Shown here in pieces: positions 41,866 to 54,124 of a stretch of 64,000 nt of DNA. Under the pieces are notes generated by a model, which was given only the letters and a program-made list of their open reading frames with translations, had not been told where the DNA came from and ran no database searches. Within the stretch, counting starts at the first letter, position 1, and every line of letters starts with the position of its first letter. A program made the translations under genes and the position numbers. The stretch comes from Conchocele bisecta. Taxonomy: Eukaryota > Mollusca > Bivalvia > Lucinida > Thyasiridae. The stretch covers positions 12,727,805 to 12,791,804 of the forward strand of contig CM055266.1 of NCBI GenBank assembly GCA_029237695.1. Direction: 5' to 3'.

Positions 41866-44800
41866 GTTGGGGTAAATGCCTTTGAACATATGTTTCCTTT
41901 CATGGAACGCCTTGATATTTAATACATGTATTCCTCAGATGACCCTCTATCATGCTGTAGCAAATCCACAACCCACCACCCAACCCTTGCTCCAAGGTCA
42001 AGGTCACAAACTTAGCATGTTCATAAAATTAACGTTGGGGTAAATGTTGTGTAACTTCTGTTTCTTTACAGGGAACGCTTTGATATTTCATACATGCATT
42101 CATCTGATGATCCTCTATTGTGCTACAGCAAATCCATGACCCCACCCCCCTTTCCCCAAGATCAACATCATAAAATGAACGTTGGAGTAAACGTCTTTTT
42201 ATAACTTCTGTTTCTTTACAGGGAACGCCTTGATATTTCATACATGCATTCATCTGATGATACTCTATCGTGCTATAGCAAATCCATGACCCACCCCCCC
42301 CCACCCCTTTCCCCATGGTCGAGGTCACAAACATAGCACATTCATAAACTTAACGTTTGAGTAAATGTATTTTTAGCTCACCTGAGCGAAGCTCATGTGA
42401 GCTATTGTTACCGCAATGTGTCCGTCGTCCGTCGTCGTCCGTCGTCCGTGAACATTTTCAAACGTCTTCTCCTCGGTAACCATTGGGTCTATAGTCACCA
42501 AACTTCATGGTCATGGTCATTAGGTAGGGGGATTACAAAATTGTTAAAATGACGTCATTACGTAATCCAAGATGGCCGCCTTTTAAAAATAGCACAAATT
42601 CTTAAAAAATCTTCTTCTCAAGAACCGCCAACCGGATTTCGACAAACCTTGGTAGGAATGATCGATGTACATTGCTCTTTCAAAGTTGTTAAAATGGTGA
42701 CCCCTGGGTAAAAAATGGGCGTGGCCTGTGGGGTCAAATTGGGGTCAAATTTTATTTTTGACCGAATATGGTCATGTCATATATCAAATTGAAGGTATCA
42801 ATGAGGCGATCATTCTGGAGTATTTTCTGTCGAAATCGGATTGTTATGTCATCCAAGATGGCCGCCGAAAGGTCAAAAGGTCGTTCTTTTATTAGAGATT
42901 TAAAATTTCTTCTTCACATGAACCACTTGGCCCATGGTAGCCAAACTTAAAAGTTATGGTCCATGTGTGAAGCCTTTTCAGATTTGTTAAAATGGAGGTC
43001 ATCGCTAATCCAAGATGGCCGCCGTCTAAAAATAGCATAAATTCTTAAAAAATCTTCTTCTCATGAACCGCTTGCCGAATTTCGACGAAACTTGGTAGGA
43101 ATGATCGATGTACAATGCTCCTTAAAAGTTGTTAAAATGGTGACCCCGGGGTCAAAAATGGGCGTGGCCCGTGGGGTCAAATTTTATTTTTGACCGAATA
43201 TGGTCATGTTATATATCAAATCAAAGGTATCAATGAGGCGATCACTCTGGTACATTTTTTGTCCAAATCGGATTGTTATGTCTCCAAGATGGCCGCCGAA
43301 ATGTCAAAAGGTCGTTCTTTTATTAGAGATTTCAAAATTCTTCTTCACATGAACCGCTTGGCCCATGGTAGCCAAACTTAAAAGTTATGGTCCATGGGTG
43401 AAGCCTTTTCAGATTTTGTTATAAAATGGAGGTCATCGCTAATCCAAGATGGCCGCCGTCTAAAAATAGCATAAATTCTTAAAAAATCTTCTCATGAACC
43501 GCTAGCCGGATTTCGACGAAACTTGGTAGGAACGATCGATGTACATTGCTCTTTGAAAGTTGTTAAAATGGTGACCCCGGGGTCAAAAATGGGCGTGGCC
43601 CGTGGGGTCAAATTGGGGTCAAATTTTATTTTTTACTGAAGATGGTCATGTCATATATCAAATTGAAGGTATCAATGAGGCGATCACTCTGGTGCAATAT
43701 TTGTCGGAATCGGATGATTATGTCATCCATGATGGCCACCAAAAGGTCCATTTATTCAAGATTTTTAACGTCTTTTTCTCAGGAACCACATGGCCGATGC
43801 TGGGTGAAGCATTTTCAGATTTTGTAAAATGAGTCAACGCTTAATCCAAGATGACCGCCATCTAAAAATAGCACAATTTTTTTAAAACACATGAACTCAA
43901 TGTCACATTCTCCTCTGGTGTTCATGGAGTCAGGTGAGCGAATTAGGGCCATCATGGCCCTCTCGTTATTACTTCTGTTTCTTTACAGGGAACGCCTTGA
44001 TATTTCATACATGCATTCATCTGATGCAACTCTATCGTACTATAGCAAATCCATGACCCACCTCCCACCCCTTTCACCAAGGTCAAGGTCACAAACTTAG
44101 CACATTCATAAACTTAAAAGTAACGTTGGGGTAAATGTCTTAGCACATCTGTTTCCTTTCATGGAACGCCTTGATATTTCATACATGCATTCATCTGATG
44201 ATACTCTATTGTGCTATAGCAAATCCATGACCCACCCCTTACCCCAAGGTCAAGGTCACAAACTTAGCACATTCATAAACTTAACGTTGGGGTAAATGTA
44301 TTATAACATCTGTTTCCTTTCATGGAACGCCTTGATAGTTCATACATGCATTCCTCAGATGACCCTCTATCATGCTGTAGCAAATCCACAACCCAACACC
44401 CAACCCTTGCTCCAAGGTCAAGGTCACAAACTTAGCATGTTCATAAACTTAACGTTGTGGTAAATGTTGTGTAACTTCTGTTTCTTTACAGGGAACGCTT
44501 TGATATTTCATACATGCATTCATCTGATGATCCTCTATTGTGCTACAGCAAATCCATGACCCCCCCCCCCCCCCCCCCCCCCCCCCTTTCCCCAAGGTCA
44601 CAAACTTAGCACATTCATACATGCATTCCTCATGTGAATAGCTATCATACTGTAGAAAATCACCAACTTAGTGCGTTCATAAACTTAACGTTGGGTTAAA
44701 TTTTGTTTTACTTCTGTTTTCAGGGAGCGCATTGATATTTCTTACATGCATTCATCTTAATATGCTATATTATGCTATAGCAAACACACAACCCACCTTG

Positions 44801-44946
44801 CACCTCTGACCCCAATGTCAAGGTCCACCGCATGCCCCTTAACCCAAGGTCAATTATATATAATATTCATGTTTTTTATGCAACTGTGCCAAGTTTGAGT
44901 GAAGGCTGCCAACAGGCGAGCTTCGTTGTCTTCTGACAACTCTTGT
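41866..44946 (+). repeat. P8-type pearl array, right of the Polinton-like insertion
   Basis: Resumes GTTGGGGTAAATGCC and continues with about 175-bp cores to the P8 terminus GTTGTCTTCTGACAAC then TCTTGTT (about 44924-44946). It contains the P6 element 42375-43966 and a C-run at about 44561-44586. Confidence 0.7.
42375..43966 (+). mobile_element. Pearl-like element, type P6, complete
   Basis: Head hairpin AGCTCACCTGAGCGAAGCTC (42375), GTCC/GTCGTCC tract, then three to four long repeats with CCAAGATGGCCGCC, AATGATCGATGTACA and GACCGAATATGGTCATG. The 3' hairpin is GGGCCATCATGGCCC then TCTCG (43946-43965). Flanks rejoin as a P8 core at the same T-run used by the element at 18225. Confidence 0.75.
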
Positions 44947-45470
44947 TGTTTCATACACTGATTTCGTGTCCGGAGCATAACACCCTTTGGAATATTTTCA
45001 TTAAACCTCACACATGCATAGACCACGACCCAAAGGTGTGTCGCGCGCAAGAATGACAACTCTTGTATCGTTATTTTTTTATCTTTTACTTATCTCCCTT
45101 TGTTGTTTCATGCACTGATTTCGTGTCAGGAGCATAACTCGAACACCCTTTGGAATATTTTTTTATTAAATTTCACACATGCATAGAAGACGACCCAAAG
45201 GTGTGTCTCGCGCAAGAATGACAACTCTTACGTCGTTAATTTCTTAGTTATCTCCCTTTGTTGTTTCGTGCACTGATTTCGTGTCCGGAGCATAACTCGA
45301 ACACCCTTTGGAATATTTTCATGAAACTTCACACATGCATAGACCACGACCCTAAAGGTGTGTCACGCAAGAATGACAATTCTTGCATCGCTAATCTTTT
45401 AGTTATCTCCCTTCGTTTTTCCGCGCATTGATTTTGTCTCCGGAGCATAACTCGAACACCCTTTTTTCAA
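44947..45470 (+). repeat. Tandem cores (type P7), about 155 bp
   Basis: Three to four units with CCGGAGCATAAC, CACACATGCATAGACCACGA and AAGAATGACAACTCTT, matching 24,170-24,290 and 25,290-25,560. Confidence 0.7.
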
Positions 45471-46838
45471 ACTACTTGTTTATCTGGGGAGGGGGATACA
45501 CATGCGCTTGTCGACAAGCGTCCAATTCTAGTTTTATATTTTCCTTAATATGCAACAAATTTTTATGAAATATGGCACAACAACTCGTATTCATGACAGC
45601 CGACCAGGTTGATAATATGCCAGACATAGAGATTGAGAAATGGGTCCGTCCGTCCGTGAACATTTTCAAACGTCTTCTCCTCGGTAACCATTTGGCCTAT
45701 AGTCACAAATTCTTCAAAAATCTTCTTCTCAAGAACCGCCAACCGGATTTCGACAATACTTGGTAGGAATGATCGATGTACAATGCTCTTTCAAAGTTGT
45801 TAAAATGGTGACCCTGGGGTCAAAAATGGGCGTGGCGCGTGGGGTCAAATTTTATTTTCATGTCATATATCAAATCGAATGTATCAACGAGGCGATCACT
45901 CTGGTGTATTCGCTAATCCAAGATGGCCGCCGTCTAAAAATAGCACAAATTCTTCAAAAACATTTTACTCAAGAACCGCCCACCGGATTTCGACATAACT
46001 TGGTAGGAATGATCGATGTACAATGCTCTTTCAAATTTGCTAAAATGGTGACCCCAGGGTCAAAATTGGGAGTGGCGCGTGGGGTCAAATTGGGGTCAAA
46101 TTTTATTTTTGACCGAATATGGTCATGTCATATATCAAATCGAATGTATCAACGAGGCGATCACTCTGATGCATTTTTTTTATCGAAATCGGATCCAAGA
46201 TGGCCGCCGAAAGGTCAAAAGGTCGTTCTTTTATTCGAGATTTCAAAATTCTTCTTCACATGAACCGCTTGGCTCATGGTAGCCAAACTTAAAAGTTATG
46301 GTCCATGGGTGAAGCCTTTTCAGATTTGTTAAAATGGAGGTCATCGCGAATCCAAGATGGCCACCGTTTAAAAATCGCATAAATTCTTAAAAAATCTTGG
46401 AATGATCGATGTACGATGCTCTTTCAAAGTTGTTAAAATGGTGACACCGGGGTCAAAAATGGGCGTGGCCCGTGGGGACAAATTGGGGTCAAATTTTATT
46501 TTTGACCCAATATGGTCATGTCTAGAGGCGAATGCTCTGGTACATTATTTTTATGGCGAAATTGAATGGTTTTGTCATCCAAGATGGCCGCCGAAAGGTC
46601 AAAAGTCTGTTCTTTTAATAAAGATTTCAAACGTCTTGTTCTCGTGAACCACTTGACCCATATTGGCAAAAATTCACGGTAATGGTTATTGGGTCAAGCC
46701 TTTTCATTTTTGTTAAAATGAAGGTCATCGCGAAATCCAAGATGGCCGCCGTTGAAAAGTAGGTCAAATTCTCAAAAAATCTTCTTCTCACGAACCGCCA
46801 GACCGATTTCCACGAAGCTTCTTGATATGAATGATCGA
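45471..46838 (+). repeat. P6-type repeats, truncated
   Basis: Repeats as in 42375-43966, broken by deletions. The series ends at AATGATCGATA, where the telomeric tract begins. The ORF at 45760-46263 is only an open stretch of this repeat. Confidence 0.7.
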
Positions 46839-46867
46839 TAGGGTTAGGGTTAGGGGTTAGGGTTAGC
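46839..46867 (+). repeat. Short interstitial telomeric repeat
   Basis: AGGGTTAGGGTTAGGGGTTA followed by GGGTTAG: about four and a half TTAGGG units with one extra G, placed directly at the break of a P6 repeat. Confidence 0.85.
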
Positions 46868-48050
46868 AAGAGTACGGTTAATATGGGAAAAGCCCCCTTG
46901 TAGTGTATACTGTTATGTCGTGATTTTAGGTCTTGTGAATTTTTTTTGCTACATTGTGTGAACTTAGTTTTGTTTTCATCTATAGACCACATACAACAAA
47001 ACTGTGGTTGGTTCCATTTTTTAATATAAGCCATATGGCCGCCATCTTGAAATTAAAAATGGCCACCATTGAAATTTATATTTCGAGGTCAAGGTAATTA
47101 TGTGTGGTGTTTTTTCAGCGAAAAACACATTATTATGGACAAGAAATATTGGCAGAATGAGTTCAATACATTTTGCGACACCAGCCATTTTGGTTTTCAA
47201 AATGGCCGCCATTTCAAACTTGGAAATCCAGTATTTATTGTACATTTTTGAATGTCGTGGTAACATTTTATATTTTCCTTCTGATTATGCTCGTATTTCT
47301 TGAACACAGTTCGTTTAGATTATTGCTAACTGGTATTGTGCTATCAGTAATCTGTATCTTCAACATGGCCGCCAAAACTAAGTGTGTTGTGTACAACGCT
47401 ACATCAAAGATTTGTTACACATTCTAGTATTTCTGTGGCTGTAGTTATGTTCTTCCAAATGATATTGTTATTGGAACGTTTGTGTTTACTTGAACACATA
47501 TCTATTTACAACATAGAACTGAAGCTTGTTCCATTTCTTAAGAGCCGCATGGCCGCCATTTTGCATTTTAAAAATGGCCGCCATTGAGATTAATTTATAT
47601 TTAACGTCAACGTCATTATATGTGGTGTTTTTATTATTATTTATTATAGATAAGAAATATTGGCATAATTATTTCAGTGTATTTTGTTTATTTTTAAATG
47701 GCGGCCGTTTAAACTTGGCAATCTAATATGTATTATACGTGTTTAATGCAGTGGTGATATTTTGTATGTTTCTTCTGCTTATACTCATAATACAAGGAAC
47801 AACAACTGTTAAGATTATTGCTAACTAGTACTGTAGTACCAGACACCATTATCTTCAAAATGGCCGCTAAAATGGCCGCTGGAAATGAGTGTGCCACACA
47901 CATTGCCACTTCAAGTATTTACACGTATTACATATTGTTGTGGCTTATAGTTATGTTTCTTCAAATGATATCTTGGTCAGCACATGCGTTTTCCTTTAAA
48001 ATAAGAAGATACAATATGGCAAATCATCCATTTTATCCAATAAAGTGTAT
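46868..48050. repeat. Diverged long repeats with AAATGGCCGCCAT motifs
   Basis: Two to three units of about 400-450 bp: 46,990-47,440, 47,440-47,830 and part of a third. Shared words include AAAATGGCCGCCATT, GACAAGAAATATTGGCA or GATAAGAAATATTGGCA, and TTGCTAACT(G/A)GTA. Fragments also occur at 50,080-50,330 and 51,070-51,230. Unit sequence is not coding. Confidence 0.55.
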
Positions 48051-48051
48051 A

Positions 48052-49380
48052 TTAATGTCTGTATATTGCGTTGCATAGGTAAATGTTCATATTCTCCCTT
48101 GCTGCCATGAGAAAGCGTCTGTTACGGTGATATGATGCACCATCTGCAGTCTGTACAATGTAAGATCTGGCATTGTGCAAGCAGACTGCAACTGGTCCTA
48201 ACAAGTTGCTGTCTTTATGGAGTCCAACTTGGTTGCCAATGTTTAACATTTAATATTTATCATAGCGTTTCTTGCTCTGTTGATGGCTGGATCTGATTTT
48301 GTCACAAATCGCAACATTGTTTGGCAATACCTGCTCACAAGTGGTCAGTAAACTGGATAGAAGCCTCTGTCCCATCAATAACTGTGCAGGTTACCATTCC
48401 GTACCGGTTATGGGAGCTTCGATATTCCAGTGTACCCAAATATAGGTCTGTACATTCATCTTTTGTTTTTCAGAAAATGGACATTGGCTACATAGAGCAT
48501 GTGTTAAGCAAATATCATTTTTTTTGCAAAATCAGCAAATACCCTTTAGGCAAATTTCTGACTTCATCTGACACATGTGTACTCGGTATACCATGCTTAC
48601 TGTAAATCCCTTACAGTTGTCCAATGGCCATTTTCATGCTGTGTGACTGTTGTTAACACTTACCAGAAATTCATTTTCATTCCATGTGTAATATGTTTAT
48701 AGCAACAGTTTGTCATGGGTGGTCGTCTGGTACATAGTGTGATATCAGAGTCTGTCTCTTTTGGCATTTCAGTTTATATCTTCAATTAAACATCTTCCTA
48801 CCATTTTACCAGAACATAATATCTAGCGCTCTAAGACATTTCTGAATGCCGAGATGACCATTGTGCACGGCTTGCAACATTTTAGAATCGAGTGGAGTCA
48901 GAATTATGTGTTTAGAACCTTTCAGCTTATCTCTGTATTCCCATAACGCCACTATTTTCTGCGGACATTGCGTTCTGAAATTGACTCGTTTTTTTCTAGC
49001 AGAATTAGTTGTGCATCTTACTCAAGTCAAGTTTGCAATTTTTTGCAACTCATGATCACTGACATGTAAGTTCGCGAATACTACATGTACCTGTGTATTC
49101 ATACCCTTAATACAGTTAGAATATATGTATGTTACCGACTCGTGGGATAGCGTATCAGTAACTAGTATGTTTTTGCCAGAAACGTGTTTCATTGACAGGC
49201 CATATTGCTTCAGCATCAGTAAAATATCCTGTCATCTGTGACGACATGAATATAGTATTTTTATCATGGACATGAGAGGCAAGTGATCTTACTCCACTTG
49301 AACAGTCAGTCCGTACACATAACGAAACCGATTCCGGCCAAATAACATGCCCCATTTCATGTTCAATCAGAGCATATTAG
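48052..49380 (-). pseudogene. Ty3/gypsy pol fragment: RNase H end to integrase C-terminus
   Basis: From 49,380 down: the end of RNase H (YGLSMKHVSGKNILVTDTLS), the pre-integrase zinc region (VALWEYRDKLKGSKHIIL and QAVHNGHLGIQKCL, about 48,960-48,830), integrase core remnants (SKHGIPSTHVSD near 48,590; LYLGTLEYRSSHNRYG near 48,440), and the C-terminal SH3-like part (VGLHKDSNLLGPVAV, ARSYIVQTADGASYHRNRRF, 48240-48110). Many stops and frame changes. A gypsy lineage different from the copy at 35.4-39.3 kb, with conventional RT-IN order. Confidence 0.75.
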
Positions 49381-50080
49381 ATTTCTGCGAGAATCAATTA
49401 TATGAAGGCATTATCCATTGGCTTGCCTTTGTGGCACACCATAATAAAGACCTAGATGCGTAGGTCTACATGTCTCTGGCTTTGTCAAGTCATAATATGA
49501 CAATTTCAACTAGTGAAACGCAATTTGGGCAACCAAGGCACAGAAGGTGTGATCTCTGAAGACCATATTATGGTAATCGTAAATAATGATAATGACCATG
49601 GAATAATACTGCCTGTTCAACGTGGCCATTTTTCTAGTTTCCTGCATACAATTCTGTATTAGGTATAGAGTTTATTCAACCTCTCCAACTATGTGTTGGC
49701 AATCAATCTGACATTTTACACACATCGTCTACACATACTGAGCATGTGCACATTAATGCCGAAAAAGTCATTTAATCACATAAATACTGCCTTTTCGACA
49801 TTGCTTCTATACTTTCCTGCATTCAAGTTTGTATAAGGTATATTTTATGTAAGCAACTCCTTTGACCACATTTTGAGTGTGATTGTGCCAGCGCTGCCTT
49901 TCAGGAAAAAAACAAATCCTGTATACACACAGTGGTGATTTTGCAATCTAACATGTTTTTCATAAACAGTGACTTGAAATTGACTTTATTCATAAACATT
50001 TTGCTTTCAATAATGATTATAGTCTGGGAAAAAATCAGTTCAAATGATATGTTCATGATTATATCAGAATTATATGATTT
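49381..50080. other. No recognised feature
   Basis: A/T-rich non-coding sequence. I see no ORF, RNA gene or repeat match within the window. Confidence 0.4.
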
Positions 50081-50427
50081 TCACGGCAGCCATTTTGAAA
50101 ATTAGAATACTATAGGAACAACTCATGATTTCTTTGATGATACATCAAACTTTTGTTTCAAGAACATAGCAAAACAGTCAACACAACCTAACTATCAATA
50201 CACTTTACTAAAGACAGTACGTACTGAAGACATAATAACTATTATTTACATAGAGACCATTTTGAAAACAAAATGTCCGCCATACCAGAGAAAAAGTGGA
50301 ACCAACCCCAGTTTTATTATTTGAAGTATGTAGATGGCATAGCCGAAAAAACAACATTATCTCTGCATTATAAATTTAGATATGACTATTACAATATATT
50401 GTATGCGATTTCAGGGAGGCCGTTTTT

Positions 50428-50935
50428 ATGCCACCGGGTTTCGAAGAAACGGGTGGCATATAGTGTTTGGACCGTCCGTCCGTCTGTCCGTCCGTCTCTC
50501 TGTCCGGGCACACATTAGGGTACTTATGGGGTAGAGGGCGTGGCCTAAGACAATAGAAGACAATGGAACTTATTCCGTACCCCGTAAGCCTATTGTGTCT
50601 TACGGGGTATTTCCTTTGATCTTTTATATAGCAAGTACCCCCTAAGGTCCGAAATGTAAGTTCGTCCGTCCGTCCGTCTGTCCGTCCGTCACACTTTTCG
50701 GTTAACCACTTTGTCACAGTTTCTCAAACTGGCCATAGCATCTACATAAGTTGCTTAATCGCTTCAATACTTCAACACTTCATTCATTGGTATGTGTGCC
50801 ACACCTGCCTTTTCATAATTTATATCACCTTCGCCTTTTGACCTTCACCAGGTTACTTAAATGACTTAACCACTTTGTCACAGTTTATCAAATATGCTGC
50901 AGGTGGCATCCGCGTTAGACAGACGCATTTCTTGT
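50428..50935 (+). mobile_element. Pearl-like element with a small inverted-repeat insertion
   Basis: Head hairpin ATGCCACCGGGTTTC...GAAACGGGTGGCAT (50429-50460), ATAGTGTTTGGACCGTCCG, then an insertion (about 50512-50655) whose ends are TTAGGGTACTTATGGGGTA and AAGTACCCCCTAAGG. A second GTCC tract and one core follow. It ends near GCGTTAGACAGACGC then ATTTCTTGTTT (about 50909-50937). Confidence 0.6.
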
Positions 50936-50939
50936 TTAA

Positions 50940-51252
50940 ATCTAAATCATGGGACCTGTTAAAAATGAAAATAACACGTATTTTCTTGAGTGTGGTCAAA
51001 AGTTTATTATCACAAAAAAAAGAATCTATATTCTACCTATATTAGAAGGATATATATAATGAATATAGCATTTCAGGGCGGCCATTTTGAAATCCAAGAT
51101 GGCAGCCAAAAGAATTGTCGAAAAAAATGGAACCAACCCCAGTTTTGTTCTTCGTGCTCTAAAGATGACAAAAAAACATTGGTTACAAGAATGTAGCAAA
51201 AGAAATATGCAAATCTACATAACAGTATACACTATACATGATAAGCTATCTA
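50940..51252. repeat. Repeat fragment shared with 46,990 and 50,290
   Basis: GGCGGCCATTTTGAAATCC and GGAACCAACCCCAGTTTTG recur near 50,090-50,310 and, inverted, near 46,995-47,045. Not coding. Confidence 0.5.
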
Positions 51253-51435
51253 CTGTCTGTTCCACGTTTTGCTGCCGACGAACTTTTGGCCATTAAACAC
51301 ATTAAATCTAAAAAAAAAATTAAGTAAGTAAGTACTTTTTTATCAATAAGAAAAAAGTCACCCTCCCCAAAAAAAATTATTTAATGTGTTTAATAGCCAA
51401 AAGTTCGTCGGCAGAAAAACGTGGAACAGACAGTA
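51253..51435. mobile_element. MITE-A, short copy
   Basis: Ends ACTGTCTGTTCCACGTTTTG and its complement at 51435. Inverted repeats are about 45 bp and the internal part is shorter than in 21740-22113. Confidence 0.75.
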
Positions 51436-52581
51436 GTAGACTCATATATCAATATCTAACAGACGAATATTAGCGTTCAAATACACTATAGTTGGTCACG
51501 TGACCATTCAACGATTTAGTCCCCCAATCCGAATTTGCACACGGCACTACTTAGAAGGTTCAATTCTATACAATTATACTTCTTCAGTCAAGGATACATG
51601 GTTGAGGAAGAATATACATGTATACGTAAATAAATCACATAGGTATTTATAAACGTTTATTGGTATAACATAACTACAGTTTATGAATCTGATATATGTT
51701 AAGGCGGTTACTTCAAACGGCTCTGTTCATCGTGTGTTTCAGTCTGAAAAGAAAATGATTTGTAAATATATACACAAAGAATCTTACATAAGTGATAACC
51801 TAATAATATGATATTTATTCAACAAGTTTATTTATTTCAAACGAAACAGGAATACGCAAGTAGTCATTTTATTTAATTGGTCGTTTGGTATGAATTTTAT
51901 GACTGGCGACATGATGTTTAAACCCGCTTAGGGCCGGTCTAGCAACTCGTCCATGTATATACCTGGACAGATGGGAATGCCGGAATGTGTGGTCATTCGA
52001 GCCCCTGATTACAATATATGGTTCTGTCAAATCGGCGACTTGATCCACAATTGGCGTTTCAATGCGGCCCAGTATCTATTGACTGACGTAAATGGTCACA
52101 CCACTGACAGCAAGCGAACTACATACACATGACAAACCAGTGTTCAGTTCTGGATAGATAAGTAAGATGATGTAGGCTATAGATACTATTTGTTTGCAGA
52201 ACCTGGTCAATTCATAAGCATGTTAATGTATTTTTGACATAATTTCGAATCATAACTTCGTGTCTTTCCAACGCATTTTGAAATTGTTGGTCACGTGATG
52301 TAGTTTAAGTTCCAGGCGCAGACATGTTCAGTCACCACCAGGGTGATCACTGGATATTTCATTTTCCTTAGCATGGATTAAACAATGTTAATTAGTGTAG
52401 GTCCATAGCAGGGTGGGTACATATTATGGGACAATAATATTATTCTTTAGGTATCACAACATCCATACTAAAATAAAATGTTGTAGAGAATAGAAAAGGT
52501 GGTAAATGTTTATGTTGAGTCGATGATGGCCAACCGTTAAGTTAAACGAACATTAATGGTTAATTTAACCATTAAGGATCC
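51436..52581. other. Mostly unrecognised; possible terminal exon on the minus strand near 51,745
   Basis: On the minus strand CATTTTCTTTTCAG (acceptor near 51,746) is followed by ACTGAAACACACGATG, stop codons in two frames within 40 bases, and AATAAA at 51661-51656. This has the layout of a short last exon, but no protein match supports it. Nothing else is recognised. Confidence 0.3.
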
Positions 52582-52587
52582 TTTATT
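52582..52587 (-). terminator. Polyadenylation signal AATAAA
   Basis: Lies on the minus strand 13 bases after the stop codon of the small peptide gene. A 3' UTR this short leaves little room for other elements. Confidence 0.6.
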
Positions 52588-52600
52588 CGCTGGTGCCCAC

Positions 52601-52749
52601 TTACTCTTTGCACGCCTTCTGACAAACCCCGTCGGAGAAGTGTAACAGAACGGGGACGGTGCTGGCCAGGGAGACACACGCCTCGTGACACGTTTTCTTG
52701 TCAATGAACGGGCCAATCAAACCCATGATGAGGATTTCAATCTGCGCCG
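52601..52749 (-). CDS. Small secreted peptide gene, last exon (cysteine-containing mature part)
   Basis: Acceptor TTTCTTTTTTATTTACAG ends at 52750. The exon supplies two bases of a Pro codon, then AQIEILIMGLIGPFIDKK, then a Cys motif TCHEACVSLAS...GVCQKACKE and TAA at 52603-52601. The pattern CX3C-x(17)-CX3C suggests two short helices held by two disulfides. An amphipathic hydrophobic segment precedes it. AATAAA follows. I do not recognise the family: it could be an antimicrobial, hormone-like or other secreted peptide, and no function is claimed. The join to 58638 is phase-correct and places this part after a signal peptide. A 40-bp near-palindrome (52788-52827) sits in the intron near the expected branch-point region. 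Confidence 0.6.
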
Positions 52750-54044
52750 CTGTAAATAAAAAAGAAATTGTCAATAAAAAACATATCATTAAATGATAAT
52801 AACTACACGTAGTTATTATCATTTAATAGTATAGTTGTACCTGAATGTACATTCATGAACGTGTGTATTCTAGTACGGCGTTCTTGGTTAAAGCCATTTG
52901 CCATTCAGTTTGTATCAATGACAAATACATTCTAATATGCTGGACATTGGCCATTCATGTTTTCACAAGGAAACACGAACATGACCGATTTAGCCCTATG
53001 TTACTAGAAAACGAATATTCGAACGTTTGCTATCAAGTGGCATACGGTAAACCAGGTTACCGATTTACGTTGTAATTAACATGTTTGACAATTGCTCATC
53101 AGTTAACATTGTGCATCTCGGTACAACGCGGATATTCATGTTTCTGGTGTCTGTTGCTGTATGGGAAATTAGGAAAGAGAGTGGCATTTGCACTTACTTT
53201 GTAACACTGAAACGAAACATTAAGGTGTGCAACTCTCATCATGATATCGTTACTAGAAACACGGCTATACGTGACTATTAACCGCCGGTATCTAGTAAAC
53301 CACAATGATATTCACCTTCTTACCACAGCGTAAACGCGTTAACCAGCTGACACTCTGCAACCCGACAATGGAAACACAAATACTCGTATTTCAAGTGTCC
53401 GGTGTCATAGGGTTAGAGATCGTACCCGGGGTTATACAACATGTTATACTATTACCGCTTTCGCTTATCTTGTCAATATTTGTACATTTCTTTATATCAA
53501 AATACTTGAACATTGTGCTTGAATTCAATCCGTTCAATTGGCTAAGCCTGAGTTATGCTACAGTTCAGGCGCAGACAATCAAATTAATGGAATGCGACTT
53601 GGCATTACCAATAATTGTTCCGAAACGTTGATAATCAGGGCAAGATTAATGCTCAGCTTTAAGTAACATACACTGTATAGTATGTTTATCAAAAAATAGT
53701 ATTAATGTTGCATTTATGTACATAATGACTCGGGCCTGAGGACATACATCTATTCAGAACACGTTTCCATGATCAGCAAACAGATACATAATTTGCGGCT
53801 GGGATGATACAAATATTTCTAAGTATACTAAGAAACCAGAAGAATGTCATAGAAATGTCAAGAAAAAAATATCAACCCTACAGCCCTATAATAGCCTCCA
53901 ATAATCGGCTTTACTGACGGTTTTTGGATTTTATGGCAACTTTTATATCTCAGAAATGTTGCTTCCTTCTAAACATAATTAGCGGTCTTTTAACTATCTT
54001 AACATCCCTGCTACACGTTTTTCACCTGTGGATCAGCACATTAA

Positions 54045-54106
54045 ACTCAGAACCAAGCTCAACTCAACCGACTCAGACTTGAGTTGAGCTTGGCTCTGAG
54101 TTGAGT
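54045..54106. repeat. Hairpin next to the 33-bp array
   Basis: ACTCAGAACCAAGCTCAACT continues to CAA and pairs with TTGAGTTGAGCTTGGCTCTG-AGT across an 11-base loop (arms of about 24 bp with one or two mismatches). It ends about 20 bp before the array starts. Confidence 0.75.
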
Positions 54107-54124
54107 ATGTGAACGGTTTGTAAA

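Noticed and set aside
26761..41875. A clean 6-bp target-site duplication for the Polinton-like element
   Set aside because: Flanks ...TAACGT and GTTGGGG share only 2-3 bases when compared with the intact empty site, so I do not claim a 6-bp duplication.
45760..46263. 167-codon ORF
   Set aside because: It is a P6-type repeat whose other copies are not open in the same frame.
53305..53631. 108-codon hydrophobic ORF
   Set aside because: No start context, family motif or splice support. It lies in the proposed intron on the opposite strand. Composition is that of random A/T-rich sequence.
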